Assembly (NCBI GenBank): GCA_029194675.1
Contig: JARFXP010000006.1
Span: forward strand, 114,701-178,700
DNA length: 64,000 nt
Direction: 5' to 3'
Source: Nitrospira sp.
GTDB taxonomy: Bacteria > Nitrospirota > Nitrospiria > Nitrospirales > Nitrospiraceae
The notes beneath the pieces were generated by a model. It did not search any database. It saw only the letters and a program-made list of their open reading frames with translations, and had not been told where the DNA came from. How positions within the stretch are numbered: the first letter of the stretch is position 1; the number at the start of each line of letters is the position of its first letter. Shown here one piece after another: positions 48,181-56,266 of the stretch. A program made the position numbers and the translations under genes.

Positions 48181-49155
48181 CTACCATCGGATGACTGCGG
48201 AGGCCCAGGTCAATCCTGCCCCAAACGCCCCCAGCATCACCAACGAGCCATCCTTGATACGCCCTTCGCGAACCGCTTCATCCAGTGCAATCGGGATGGA
48301 CGCCGCAGAAGTATTCCCGTAACGATCGAGGTTCAGGAGCACCTTTTCGATCGGAAGGCCCAGCCGCTCCATCACCGCCTTCAGAATTCGCACATTGGCT
48401 TGGTGCGGCACATAGAGATCAAGATCCTCCACCCTGAGACCATTGGCCGTAAGAGTCGCACGAGCGATCTCTTCCAAGGTGCGTACGGCGACTTTAAACG
48501 TCTCGTTCCCTTTCATCTTGATGTACTGCAGGCGTTCGGCGAGCACTTTTTCGGATGGTGGAGTTCGTGAGCCTCCTCCCGGCACCATGATCAGCTCGCA
48601 GAGGGCACCGTCGGATCGAAGGTGAGTAGAGAGGATCCCTCGTTCTCCATCGCTTGCACTGACGACGACCGCACCGGCCCCATCCCCAAACAGCACGCAG
48701 GTGTTCCGGTCCGTCCAATCGATGATGGCAGACATCACCTCCGATCCGATCACCAGGACATGGCGCATCCCATTTTTGACATACGCATCCGCCACCGAGA
48801 GCGCGTAGACAAATCCGCAGCAGGCGGCTGAAAGGTCGCACGCCGCGGCTCTGGTCGCGCCGAGTTGATGCTGTACAAGACAGGCCGTTGCAGGGAGAGG
48901 ATAATCACCCGTACAGGTGGCGACCAAAATCATGTCGAGATCGGTCGCCGCGAGACCGGCCGCGGTCAAAGCCCGCTTCCCGGCCTGCACCGCCAAATCC
49001 GAACAGGCCTCTCCGGTGGCTGCAATACGCCGCTCGCAAATACCTGTCCGTTCGCGAATCCATTCATCGGAGGTGGCGATCATCCGTTCGAGATCCGCAT
49101 TCGTCAGGACCCTGGCAGGCGCGTAAGAGCCGGTTCCGGCAATCCAGGCTTTCAT
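48181..49155 (-). CDS. fabH: 3-Oxoacyl-ACP synthase III (FabH)
   Basis: A 324-residue initiating condensing enzyme. Catalytic residues: Cys in CDLSAACCGFVYAL, His in LYVPHQANVRIL and Asn in DRYGNTSAASIPIAL. It starts chain building from acetyl-CoA and malonyl-ACP. Its ATG overlaps the plsX stop by four bases. Confidence 0.96.
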   Translation of the reverse strand: MKAWIAGTGSYAPARVLTNADLERMIATSDEWIRERTGICERRIAATGEACSDLAVQAGKRALTAAGLAATDLDMILVATCTGDYPLPATACLVQHQLGATRAAACDLSAACCGFVYALSVADAYVKNGMRHVLVIGSEVMSAIIDWTDRNTCVLFGDGAGAVVVSASDGERGILSTHLRSDGALCELIMVPGGGSRTPPSEKVLAERLQYIKMKGNETFKVAVRTLEEIARATLTANGLRVEDLDLYVPHQANVRILKAVMERLGLPIEKVLLNLDRYGNTSAASIPIALDEAVREGRIKDGSLVMLGAFGAGLTWASAVIRW

Positions 49156-50189
49156 ATCTCCAGTTCCATAGACGGACGGGAGCGACTCTCTTCAATATCG
49201 CGCTGAATCAGCTCTCGCACGCCGCCTTCAGCCATGCCCTTCGCTCGTCGGACCGCATTCTTGATGGCCTTGGCCGACGATCGACCATGGCAGATCATCG
49301 TAATCCCATTGACCCCCAGCAACGGGGCTCCGCCGAACTCGGCATAGTCGATTTTCCGTTTCAGATTCATGAGAGGCCCGGAGATCAAGGGATAGGCAAG
49401 TCGGCCAAGGAAGTGGCCCGAGATTTCCTTGAGCAACAGTCGCTTGATCATCTCGGCCACACCTTCGGAAATCTTCAAGGCGACGTTGCCGATGAACCCG
49501 TCGCAGACAACGATATCGGCAATACCGCTGTACACATCACGCCCCTCGATATTCCCAACAAAGTTCATCGAACTGCCTTTGAGGAGCTTGAACGCCTCTT
49601 TGGTGACTTCGTTGCCCTTGCTGTCTTCCTCGCCGATGCTCAGAAGGCCGACACGGGGATTCGATTTTCTGAGCAGATGCTTCCCGTATTCATTCCCCAT
49701 CAAGGCAAATTGTTCAAGATGTTTGGCGGTGCAGTCGACGTTGGCCCCCACATCGAGCATGATCGCTTCCCCACTCAACGTCGGCAGGCTGGTAGCGATC
49801 GCCGGTCTCTCCACTCCCTTCATCAGTCCTAACACAAAGAACGACGCCACCATGCTCGCGCCCGTGTTGCCGGGACTCACAACCGCGTCCGCATGGCCGT
49901 TCTTGACCAACTCGGTCGCAACCCAGATCGACGAGTCCCGCTTTTTCCGAGCGACAACGGCGGGCGACTCGTGCATTTCGACGACCTGGGATGCATGCCG
50001 AATCGTGAGGCGGGAATCGTGACAGGACTGACGCTCACATTCCTGTTTCAGTGTGGTCTCGTTGCCGACGAGAATGACCTCGACGTCAAACTCTTTCACG
50101 GCCTGAAAAGCGCCCTCGATACAGGGTGCGGGGCCATGGTCGCCCCCTACCGCGTCGAGCGCAATCTTCATGCGAGATGGCGTGCTCAC
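49152..50189 (-). CDS. plsX: Phosphate acyltransferase (PlsX)
   Basis: A 345-residue enzyme that forms acyl-phosphate from acyl-ACP for phospholipid synthesis: KIALDAVGGDHGPAPCIEGA opening, VSPGNTGASMVASFFVLG, MLDVGANVDCTAKHLEQFALMG and ICHGRSSAKAIKNAVRRA. It follows rpmF in the conserved rpmF-plsX-fabH order and precedes fabH with a four-base overlap. Confidence 0.95.
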   Translation of the reverse strand: MSTPSRMKIALDAVGGDHGPAPCIEGAFQAVKEFDVEVILVGNETTLKQECERQSCHDSRLTIRHASQVVEMHESPAVVARKKRDSSIWVATELVKNGHADAVVSPGNTGASMVASFFVLGLMKGVERPAIATSLPTLSGEAIMLDVGANVDCTAKHLEQFALMGNEYGKHLLRKSNPRVGLLSIGEEDSKGNEVTKEAFKLLKGSSMNFVGNIEGRDVYSGIADIVVCDGFIGNVALKISEGVAEMIKRLLLKEISGHFLGRLAYPLISGPLMNLKRKIDYAEFGGAPLLGVNGITMICHGRSSAKAIKNAVRRAKGMAEGGVRELIQRDIEESRSRPSMELEI

Positions 50190-50287
50190 GGATGGCGTTG
50201 GAATAACTGGCTGAACACGCGTCGCCCCCTAGGCTCACGTTAGACGTGCTGGGAAACTCGCGCCATGGACCGATTTGGACAACCTGC

Positions 50288-50473
50288 TCACGCCTCTTCG
50301 ACTTGAATGACCGCCTTGCCCTTGTAGGTGCCACAATTCAAACAGGTATAATGCGGCAGCTTCAACTCGTGACATTGTGGGCACACTGCCATCCCCGGCG
50401 GGGTCATGCGCAGCTTTTGGGTACGACGCTTATCGCGCCTCGCCCGTGAATGTTTATGTTTGGGATTGGGCAT
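50288..50473 (-). CDS. rpmF: Large-subunit ribosomal protein bL32
   Basis: A 61-residue protein: MPNPKHKHSRARRDKRRTQK and two Cys pairs, CPQCHELKLPHYTCLNCGTY, so it is the zinc-binding form. It is between the YceD gene and plsX. Confidence 0.97.
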   Translation of the reverse strand: MPNPKHKHSRARRDKRRTQKLRMTPPGMAVCPQCHELKLPHYTCLNCGTYKGKAVIQVEEA

Positions 50474-50508
50474 GATGACTCCTTCTTCCGCTCGATTCGA
50501 ACCACTGC

Positions 50509-51159
50509 TCAGCGCTCACCAAGGTCCCTCAGCTTGTCTTTCATAGTACGCAACACCTGAAACGGGCTTCCCGTCGGCTCTTCACCACAACGACAAGGGC
50601 CCTCATTCAGATCTTTCCCGCAACGAGCACAGAGTCCGCGGCAGTCCTCGGAACAGAGCGGGTGCATGGGAGCAGCAAGAATCAATTGCTCGCGCAGCAT
50701 CGGCCCCAATTCCAGATGATCACCCGTAAAGTAGTAGAGATCGTCGTTCTGTTCTTCTGCTTCGCCCTCCGGAGGTGCTGCCGAGTTCCTCTTCCGTGGA
50801 TCGTCTCGCTTTGCGACGCCACTCGTCGCTTTGGCCTCGCGCTCATAGGCCACACGTAACGAAAACGCCAGAGGGTCGTCAAAATCTTTAAGGCATCGCA
50901 CGCATTGGCGGACAGCTGTTCCTTCCACGACTCCGGTCACATAGATGGTACGTTCAATCGCTCGAAGATCCAGCCCGACTGCCATGGTTCCGCGGATGGA
51001 CACATCCGTATCCGTCAGTCCCAACTCTTCTCCCGTCAGGTCCCCCGACAATGAAAGCCCTTCGGCCGTGATGTCCGCGATTTTCGGTGTCAATACATCC
51101 ATGGTCATCCTCGGCAGCCTGCCGCTGCCCCACCCCGGTGCATCGAAATCGACGATCAC
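50509..51159 (-). CDS. YceD/DUF177 family protein, associated with rRNA and L32
   Basis: About 216 residues from a GTG at 51159; an internal ATG at 51108 is an alternative. Family features: VRQCVRCLKDFDDPL Cys pair, LGPMLREQLILAAPMHPLC, and a C-terminal Cys cluster (CSEDCRGLCARCGKDLNEGPCRCGEE). It lies next to rpmF, as in most bacteria, and works in ribosomal RNA accumulation. A low-complexity insertion of about 40 residues (SGVAKRDDPRKRNSAAPPEG) is unusual. Confidence 0.85.
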   Translation of the reverse strand: MIVDFDAPGWGSGRLPRMTMDVLTPKIADITAEGLSLSGDLTGEELGLTDTDVSIRGTMAVGLDLRAIERTIYVTGVVEGTAVRQCVRCLKDFDDPLAFSLRVAYEREAKATSGVAKRDDPRKRNSAAPPEGEAEEQNDDLYYFTGDHLELGPMLREQLILAAPMHPLCSEDCRGLCARCGKDLNEGPCRCGEEPTGSPFQVLRTMKDKLRDLGER

Positions 51160-51164
51160 GTTCG

Positions 51165-51422
51165 CTATCGCTCCTCGGCAAAGCTGATGATGGCGATATG
51201 TCGAGCCCGCTTGACGGCCACCGTCAGTTCACGCTGATGACGCATGCAATTCCCGGAAATGCGGCGCGGAACGATCCTTCCCCGCTCCGTCAAAAAATTC
51301 CTGAGGAGTCCGGCATCCTTAAAATCGATCGGCACTTTATCCAGACAAAATCGACAAGGACGTCTCCGTTGAAATAACCGTCCTCCGCCTCCACCACGTT
51401 CGCTCTCGCTTCGATCCATCAC
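51165..51422 (-). CDS. rpsR: Small-subunit ribosomal protein bS18
   Basis: An 85-residue protein with [21 protein letters not shown] and [25 protein letters not shown]. The three cysteines indicate the zinc-binding form. It partners bS6 in the ribosome, whose gene is two genes upstream. Confidence 0.97.
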   Translation of the reverse strand: MMDRSESERGGGGGRLFQRRRPCRFCLDKVPIDFKDAGLLRNFLTERGRIVPRRISGNCMRHQRELTVAVKRARHIAIISFAEER

Positions 51423-51443
51423 TGCCTCCTCATGCTCCTGTCA

Positions 51444-51842
51444 TTAACCTTCTTCACTCATCTCATAGCCGGGCTCATCGTGCATCGGAGGTTCCGCACT
51501 CGTCCCACCGTCTTGGCGCTTGGGCATGAACGTCACGGTCTGGGCGACCACTTCATGTTTGCTGCGTTTTTGGCCATCTTCCGTTTCCCATCGGCGCTGC
51601 TGCAATCGACCTTCGATGATCGCCCCGTTACCTTTACTGAGATACTGCCCGCAATGTTCGGCCTGTTTGCCGAACACCACGATATCGACAAAGCAGACTT
51701 CTTCCTTCAGGTCTTCACCCTGTTTAAACCGACGGCTCACCGCCAAGCCGAAACTCGCCACCGGTGTCCCGCTCGGCGTATACCGGAGCTCAGGATTACG
51801 GGTGAGGTTCCCCATCAATATGACTTTGTTAAATCCGGCCAC
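51444..51842 (-). CDS. ssb: Single-stranded DNA-binding protein
   Basis: A 132-residue OB-fold protein: NKVILMGNLTRNPELRYTPSG and VDIVVFGKQAEHCGQYLSKG. It overlaps the 3' end of rpsF by 14 bases. The C-terminus ends MHDEPGYEMSEEG, acidic but lacking the Asp-Ile-Pro-Phe tail that normally docks repair partners. Another SSB may exist elsewhere in the genome. This is the common rpsF-ssb-rpsR setting. Confidence 0.94.
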   Translation of the reverse strand: MAGFNKVILMGNLTRNPELRYTPSGTPVASFGLAVSRRFKQGEDLKEEVCFVDIVVFGKQAEHCGQYLSKGNGAIIEGRLQQRRWETEDGQKRSKHEVVAQTVTFMPKRQDGGTSAEPPMHDEPGYEMSEEG

Positions 51843-52176
51843 CGTCTGACTCCTGTGTCGAGGCTTCCACCGGACGCCGTTCCACCAAGGGCTTCTCGTG
51901 ATGGACCGTCAGAAACTTGATGATGTTGTCTTCCAATCGATAGGCCCGTTCGAGGTCACCGACCGTGTTGTTCGGCGCCTTAAAGTAGAAATAGGCGTAG
52001 GTACCCTTCCGTTCACGACGCACTTCATAGGCGAGCTTCTTCTTCCCTAAATTCTCGGCTTTGATGAATTGGGCGCCGGTCTTGTCGGCGACGTTTTTCA
52101 TCTTATCGATGAGCGCCTTCGTCTCCTCATCAGAGACGGACGGACGAATGATAAACAGAGACTCGTAGAGCTCCAT
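51829..52176 (-). CDS. rpsF: Small-subunit ribosomal protein bS6
   Basis: A 115-residue protein: MELYESLFIIRPSVSDEETK, AENLGKKKLAYEVRRERKGTYAYFYFKAP and AYRLEDNIIKFLTVH. It is the first gene of the operon and has a promoter about 80 bases upstream. A GGAGGA lies before the ATG. Confidence 0.96.
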   Translation of the reverse strand: MELYESLFIIRPSVSDEETKALIDKMKNVADKTGAQFIKAENLGKKKLAYEVRRERKGTYAYFYFKAPNNTVGDLERAYRLEDNIIKFLTVHHEKPLVERRPVEASTQESDGGRI

Positions 52177-52255
52177 GCAGCGATCCTCCTGGGCAAAGGC
52201 CCCCGAACCAGTCGGGAGCGAGGTGTAGGGCGCCTATTCGGCGAAAGAAGGGTGG

Positions 52256-52285
52256 ACCGTAGCACAAGATTTCTTACACTGTCAA
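52256..52285 (-). promoter_or_regulatory. Promoter of the rpsF-ssb-rpsR-fab operon
   Basis: TTGACA (52280-52285) and TACGGT (52256-52261) on the minus strand are 18 bases apart. The leader of about 75 bases contains a CCCGA/TCGGG stem near 52201-52216 and a GCC/GGC stem near 52231-52241. These might be a bS6:bS18 autoregulatory site, not proven. Confidence 0.6.
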
Positions 52286-52443
52286 TGAATCACCGCCCAC
52301 CCCTAATCTCCGGCTCACCAGGACTGAGCGCCAAGATTTTGCTTCGCGCCAGGGCACGCCCGGTTCGTCACGATCGCGATAAGTCAATCGTCCTGCCTGA
52401 TCCCACTTGACGGACGGGAGGGATGAGGAGGTACGTTGGAGCC

Positions 52444-54864
52444 ATGAGAAGCTGGCTGCTGATCATATCAGTCCTCCTGATCCTGTCGCCTTCCATCGCC
52501 CCGGCCCAATCCCCGGTTCGGCTCCCAAGCCTTTCCGGCGGCGGCAATGCGACCGGCAAGCCCGCCGCCCCAGACCCGCCATCGCCTGAAGAGCAGATCA
52601 GGCAACTGCGTGACCGGTTGGCTGCGGCCGAAGCGGACCTCAATTCGGTCGGCCCATCCGGCGCATTGGAGGCCGGTGCTCCACCAGGCACTCCCGAGAA
52701 CGAATTGCTGGAGCGCCGTTCCTTCCTCTACCAGCTGGCCCGTGCCTACGAACAGCAGCTTGAAGATACCCAAAAGCTACAGCAGGCGCGCACACGCCGT
52801 GAACAAGTGGAACGAGAGAACCGCGAGTGGATGGACTTTCCAGATCCGCCCCCCTACTCCGTTCTCATCGTCGATTCCCTCCGGGACCGCGCCCGATCTC
52901 TGAAACGGACGGTCGAGCTGCTGGAGTCCAAGCTGGCCGCCACGATGCGTGCGGCTGAGCGTAGCGAGGAAGCGCTCAAGGCCGCCGAGCAACGATTGCG
53001 GCTGGCTGCCGAGCAACTCGAAATGGGCAAGGATCGGACCCAAACGACTCGACTCACCTGGCTCCGCGACTTGGCTCACCTGCGTAGCCGCGCCATGGCC
53101 GCCTCAGCCACCATGCTGACTCAGTCGGTGAAAGCCCGTCAGGAGGAACTGGCCGAGGCGACGGCCCGACTGGCCTTCGCGCAACGGCAGCTTGCTCGGG
53201 CCGAGCCCGAGCAACGGTTTAATACACAGGATTTGGATAAGGTTCGAGAGCGACTCGAGACGGAACGGACGGGGTTGGAGGCGGAGCTTGATCTGGCGCT
53301 GAGAGACCAGCGAGCCAGCCATCGTGCTCACGACCAAGCGGTCACACGGCTCAATGGAGCCAAGACGACTACAGCCACGGGCGGCAAGGAATCGCCGAAA
53401 GCCGCTGCCGCCCGCTCCTTGCTGGTCGACCGCGCCGAGTTGGGGCGCGTGCAATCGGAAAACGCCGATATCCGCGTCGAGATGTTGCGGCATATGTTGG
53501 ATACCGTAGAGATGGAACGTCGGATCTGGGAGGGCCGGTTTGCGGTCGTGAGCGAGGGCGACGTGGCCAAAGCCCGCGAGGCCTTTCACCGTTTGACGCC
53601 GATCATCCAAGAGGCCAGGACCTGGAGGGACTATATCGGGCAGCAGATCGACATGGCATCGGGGCAGGAGGGCGAGTTGGAAACGCGGCTGAAACATGCC
53701 ACGGCACCGGCGGAGGTCGCCCGGTTACGTCCCCTCGTAGACCGCTACCGAGAGCGGGGGCGATACTATCATCGCGGGCTGGAACGCTCACAACAGTTCC
53801 ATCGCCTGCTCGAATTGCTCCAAGCCCGTTTCGAACAACAGGAGGAAGCGCTTCCGCTCTCGGCCCGCCTGCAGGCGTCGCTCACCGGTGCTTCACGCAC
53901 GCTGACCAGCATCTGGGAGTTCGAGCTTTTCGCGGTCGAAGACACGATCGAGGTCGACGGTCAATCCATCAGCGGCCGACGGAGCGTGACGATCGGGAAA
54001 ATGTTTCGTGCCATCCTGTTGTTGATGCTGGGATACTGGGCGTCCGTGGCCATGGCCAAGTTTGTGCAGCGCCTCGCCGTCGGCCGGCTGCGGATGGAAG
54101 AACCCCTGGCCGACATCCTCCGCAAGTGGACGTTCGCCATACTGTTCACCGTGGTGCTGATCGTCAGCTTGGTCTGGGTTAAGATTCCGCTGACCGTGTT
54201 CGCCTTCCTGGGCGGAGCGCTCGCCATCGGCATCGGCTTCGGCACGCAGAATCTGCTCAAGAACTTTATCAGCGGCCTCATGGTCCTCATTGAGCGGCCG
54301 CTGCGCGTGGGCGACCTAATCGAGATCGACGGGGTCGTGGGGGAGGTCCGGAGCATCGGGTTCCGCTCATCGACGATCCGTGACGGCAACGGCATGGAGA
54401 TGCACATACCCAACAGCAACCTCTTGGAGCGGAATCTCAGCAACTGGACCTACTCCAATCGAACAAGGCGGTTCTCCCTGAAGGTCGGGGTCGCCTATGG
54501 ATCGCCGGTCAAGCGGGTCCGCGACCTGTTGAGCGAGGCGGCCGCCCAGCACGGACTGGTGTTGAAGGATCCGGAACCGCTGGTCCTATTTGAAGACTTC
54601 GGAGACAACGCGCTCATGTTCACGTTGTACTACTGGGTGGCATTCGCCCCCGGGGTCAACCCGGCGCTGGTCGGCAGCGACCTGCGGTTCATGATCGAGA
54701 AGAGCCTGGGCGACGAACGCATCTCCGTTTCGTATCCCCAGCGAGATGTCCATCTGAATACCACCAGGCCGATTGAAATTCACGTCACGAATCAACCGAA
54801 CCAGCCGATCCATCCAGCAGAAGGACGGGAACAGGGCGGGATTCACAGTCATCCGACCGCCTGA
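52444..54864 (+). CDS. Large MscS-type mechanosensitive channel with periplasmic coiled-coil domain
   Basis: From ATG 52444 the protein has 806 residues; an ATG 21 bases upstream is possible. A signal sequence (SWLLIISVLLILSPSIAPAQ) precedes about 450 residues of charged coiled coil (EEQIRQLRDRLAAAEADLNS, RAEPEQRFNTQDLDKVRERL). Then come transmembrane helices: FRAILLLMLGYWASVAMAKF, KWTFAILFTVVLIVSLVWV and the pore helix LTVFAFLGGALAIGIGFGTQ, followed by the MscS beta domain (LRVGDLIEIDGVVGEVRSIG) and a C-terminal ferredoxin-like domain. The layout is like MscK/YbdG and protects against osmotic shock. The gene is alone, read outward from the rpsF promoter region. Confidence 0.9.
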   Translation: MRSWLLIISVLLILSPSIAPAQSPVRLPSLSGGGNATGKPAAPDPPSPEEQIRQLRDRLAAAEADLNSVGPSGALEAGAPPGTPENELLERRSFLYQLARAYEQQLEDTQKLQQARTRREQVERENREWMDFPDPPPYSVLIVDSLRDRARSLKRTVELLESKLAATMRAAERSEEALKAAEQRLRLAAEQLEMGKDRTQTTRLTWLRDLAHLRSRAMAASATMLTQSVKARQEELAEATARLAFAQRQLARAEPEQRFNTQDLDKVRERLETERTGLEAELDLALRDQRASHRAHDQAVTRLNGAKTTTATGGKESPKAAAARSLLVDRAELGRVQSENADIRVEMLRHMLDTVEMERRIWEGRFAVVSEGDVAKAREAFHRLTPIIQEARTWRDYIGQQIDMASGQEGELETRLKHATAPAEVARLRPLVDRYRERGRYYHRGLERSQQFHRLLELLQARFEQQEEALPLSARLQASLTGASRTLTSIWEFELFAVEDTIEVDGQSISGRRSVTIGKMFRAILLLMLGYWASVAMAKFVQRLAVGRLRMEEPLADILRKWTFAILFTVVLIVSLVWVKIPLTVFAFLGGALAIGIGFGTQNLLKNFISGLMVLIERPLRVGDLIEIDGVVGEVRSIGFRSSTIRDGNGMEMHIPNSNLLERNLSNWTYSNRTRRFSLKVGVAYGSPVKRVRDLLSEAAAQHGLVLKDPEPLVLFEDFGDNALMFTLYYWVAFAPGVNPALVGSDLRFMIEKSLGDERISVSYPQRDVHLNTTRPIEIHVTNQPNQPIHPAEGREQGGIHSHPTA

Positions 54865-55055
54865 TGCCATGCAGTCACATGAGGACATCAGGGCCGAAGC
54901 GCCTGTCGTTTCGCACTGATCGTCGAATGCCCGGAGGTCGCCCATCTTATGGACCGCGGGTTCACATCGCCGAAGTCCCACTCCTCATAGGCCGGGATCC
55001 ACGACCGAAATCTAGGCTCGGCTATTCTACGTACTTGACGGGGATCCATTTTACT

Positions 55056-55070
55056 GTAACCATTGGTTAC
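55056..55070. promoter_or_regulatory. Perfect palindrome before imuB-like/dnaE2 genes, candidate SOS operator
   Basis: GTAACCATTGGTTAC is a perfect 7-base inverted repeat around a central base and ends 14 bases before the ATG at 55085. A possible -35 TTGACG lies at 55035-55040. imuB-dnaE2 operons are normally under LexA, so this is a candidate LexA site, although the motif differs from well-studied ones. Confidence 0.5.
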
Positions 55071-55084
55071 GAATTTGACTTGCC

Positions 55085-56266
55085 ATGGATCGCCATATTG
55101 CCTGTCTACAGATTCCTGCCTTTAGAATCGTGCTGGCCCGTGCCGCTGACAGCGCGTTGCGGAACAGGCCGGTGGCCGTAGCACCGACTCATACGCCGCG
55201 CGCGTTGATCCGAGAAGTTTCCGCTGAAGCGCTTCGCGAAGGCCTTCAGCCGGGCATGTCTGTAGGCCTAGGACGGCTGATCTGTCCTGGTCTGCGGATG
55301 ATCCCTCCGGACCCATCACTGACTCAAGCCGCCCATCGCGAGCTACAACACCGTATCTCATCTTTTGCGCCGGCTTGGGAATCGATCAGGCCCGGTTCGC
55401 TCTTCCTGGACCTCACCGGCACAACCAGACTCTTCGGCCCTCCCATCGATACAGCGACCCGCATCAGTCGAGAGTTGACCCATCAGCAGGGATGGCCGAG
55501 TACGATCGGATTGGCGGGAAACAAGCTGGTCTCGCAACTGGCCGCAACCACACTCACGAAACCACCCAGAGTGTTGTCGATCCACTCCGGGTGTGAGCAA
55601 CCGTTCCTCGCTCCGTTGTCGACCATGTTGCTCCCCGGCCTTCACCGTATCCAAACCTCACGGGTCCTACAACGATTAAAAGATTTAAACCTCCTTACAC
55701 TCGGCGCGATCGCCTCCGTTTCATTGGCGCATCTGCAAGCCGCCATCGGCCCTCCGGCCAGTTTGCTGCACGACTGGGCCTTGGGGGTCGATCCTTCCCC
55801 GGTACGCCCACCAATCGCTCAGCCGATGATCGAACGGTCCGTTCTCCTCGATCCGGATGAAATGGATGATCGACTCTTGCAGAGCCAGCTGTACCGATTA
55901 TTGGAGCAGCTTTGCGCCACGCTGCGGCAACAGCAACGGATGTGCCGGCACATCTCGCTGACAGTTCGTCATAGCGACCATATCGAGCAGACCGCTCATA
56001 AGACGCTGCCCCACCACACCTACTGGGAAAGCGATCTCCAGCCAGTGCTGACAGGCTTGTTCTATCGATGTTTCCGTCGACGGGTACGTCTCACACGGCT
56101 GATGCTTCAGGTCAGTCGGTTGGAACCACCGGCCCAGCAACTTTTGCTCTTCGACGAGTCGAAATCCGTCGTGCTTCCCCGCTCTCACCGCCTCTCGTTG
56201 GCGATGGATCAAATTCGCGCAAAATTCGGCGAACAGGTCCTGTCCTGGGGAAGAACGTTACGATGA
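55085..56266 (+). CDS. imuB: ImuB-like inactive Y-family polymerase homologue
   Basis: A 393-residue protein with Y-family layout: ACLQIPAFRIVLARAAD opening in place of the Asp-containing DxDxFF motif, palm, RALIREVSAEALREGLQPGM fingers, and SLFLDLTGTTRLFG in place of the catalytic SIDE. Thumb and little-finger regions follow. The missing catalytic acids match ImuB, which recruits DnaE2 to the beta clamp; a QQLLLFDE segment near residue 365 could be a clamp-binding motif. The stop codon overlaps the dnaE2 start (ATGA at 56263-56266). No imuA homologue is present nearby. Confidence 0.85.
   Translation: MDRHIACLQIPAFRIVLARAADSALRNRPVAVAPTHTPRALIREVSAEALREGLQPGMSVGLGRLICPGLRMIPPDPSLTQAAHRELQHRISSFAPAWESIRPGSLFLDLTGTTRLFGPPIDTATRISRELTHQQGWPSTIGLAGNKLVSQLAATTLTKPPRVLSIHSGCEQPFLAPLSTMLLPGLHRIQTSRVLQRLKDLNLLTLGAIASVSLAHLQAAIGPPASLLHDWALGVDPSPVRPPIAQPMIERSVLLDPDEMDDRLLQSQLYRLLEQLCATLRQQQRMCRHISLTVRHSDHIEQTAHKTLPHHTYWESDLQPVLTGLFYRCFRRRVRLTRLMLQVSRLEPPAQQLLLFDESKSVVLPRSHRLSLAMDQIRAKFGEQVLSWGRTLR

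Noticed and set aside
55056..55070. E. coli-type LexA box (CTGT-N8-ACAG)
   Set aside because: Not present; the palindrome found is of a different kind and is reported as a candidate only.
56068..56262. N-terminal extension of dnaE2
   Set aside because: It lies wholly inside imuB in another frame and the PHP domain opens right after ATG 56263, whose ATGA overlap is a typical operon arrangement.
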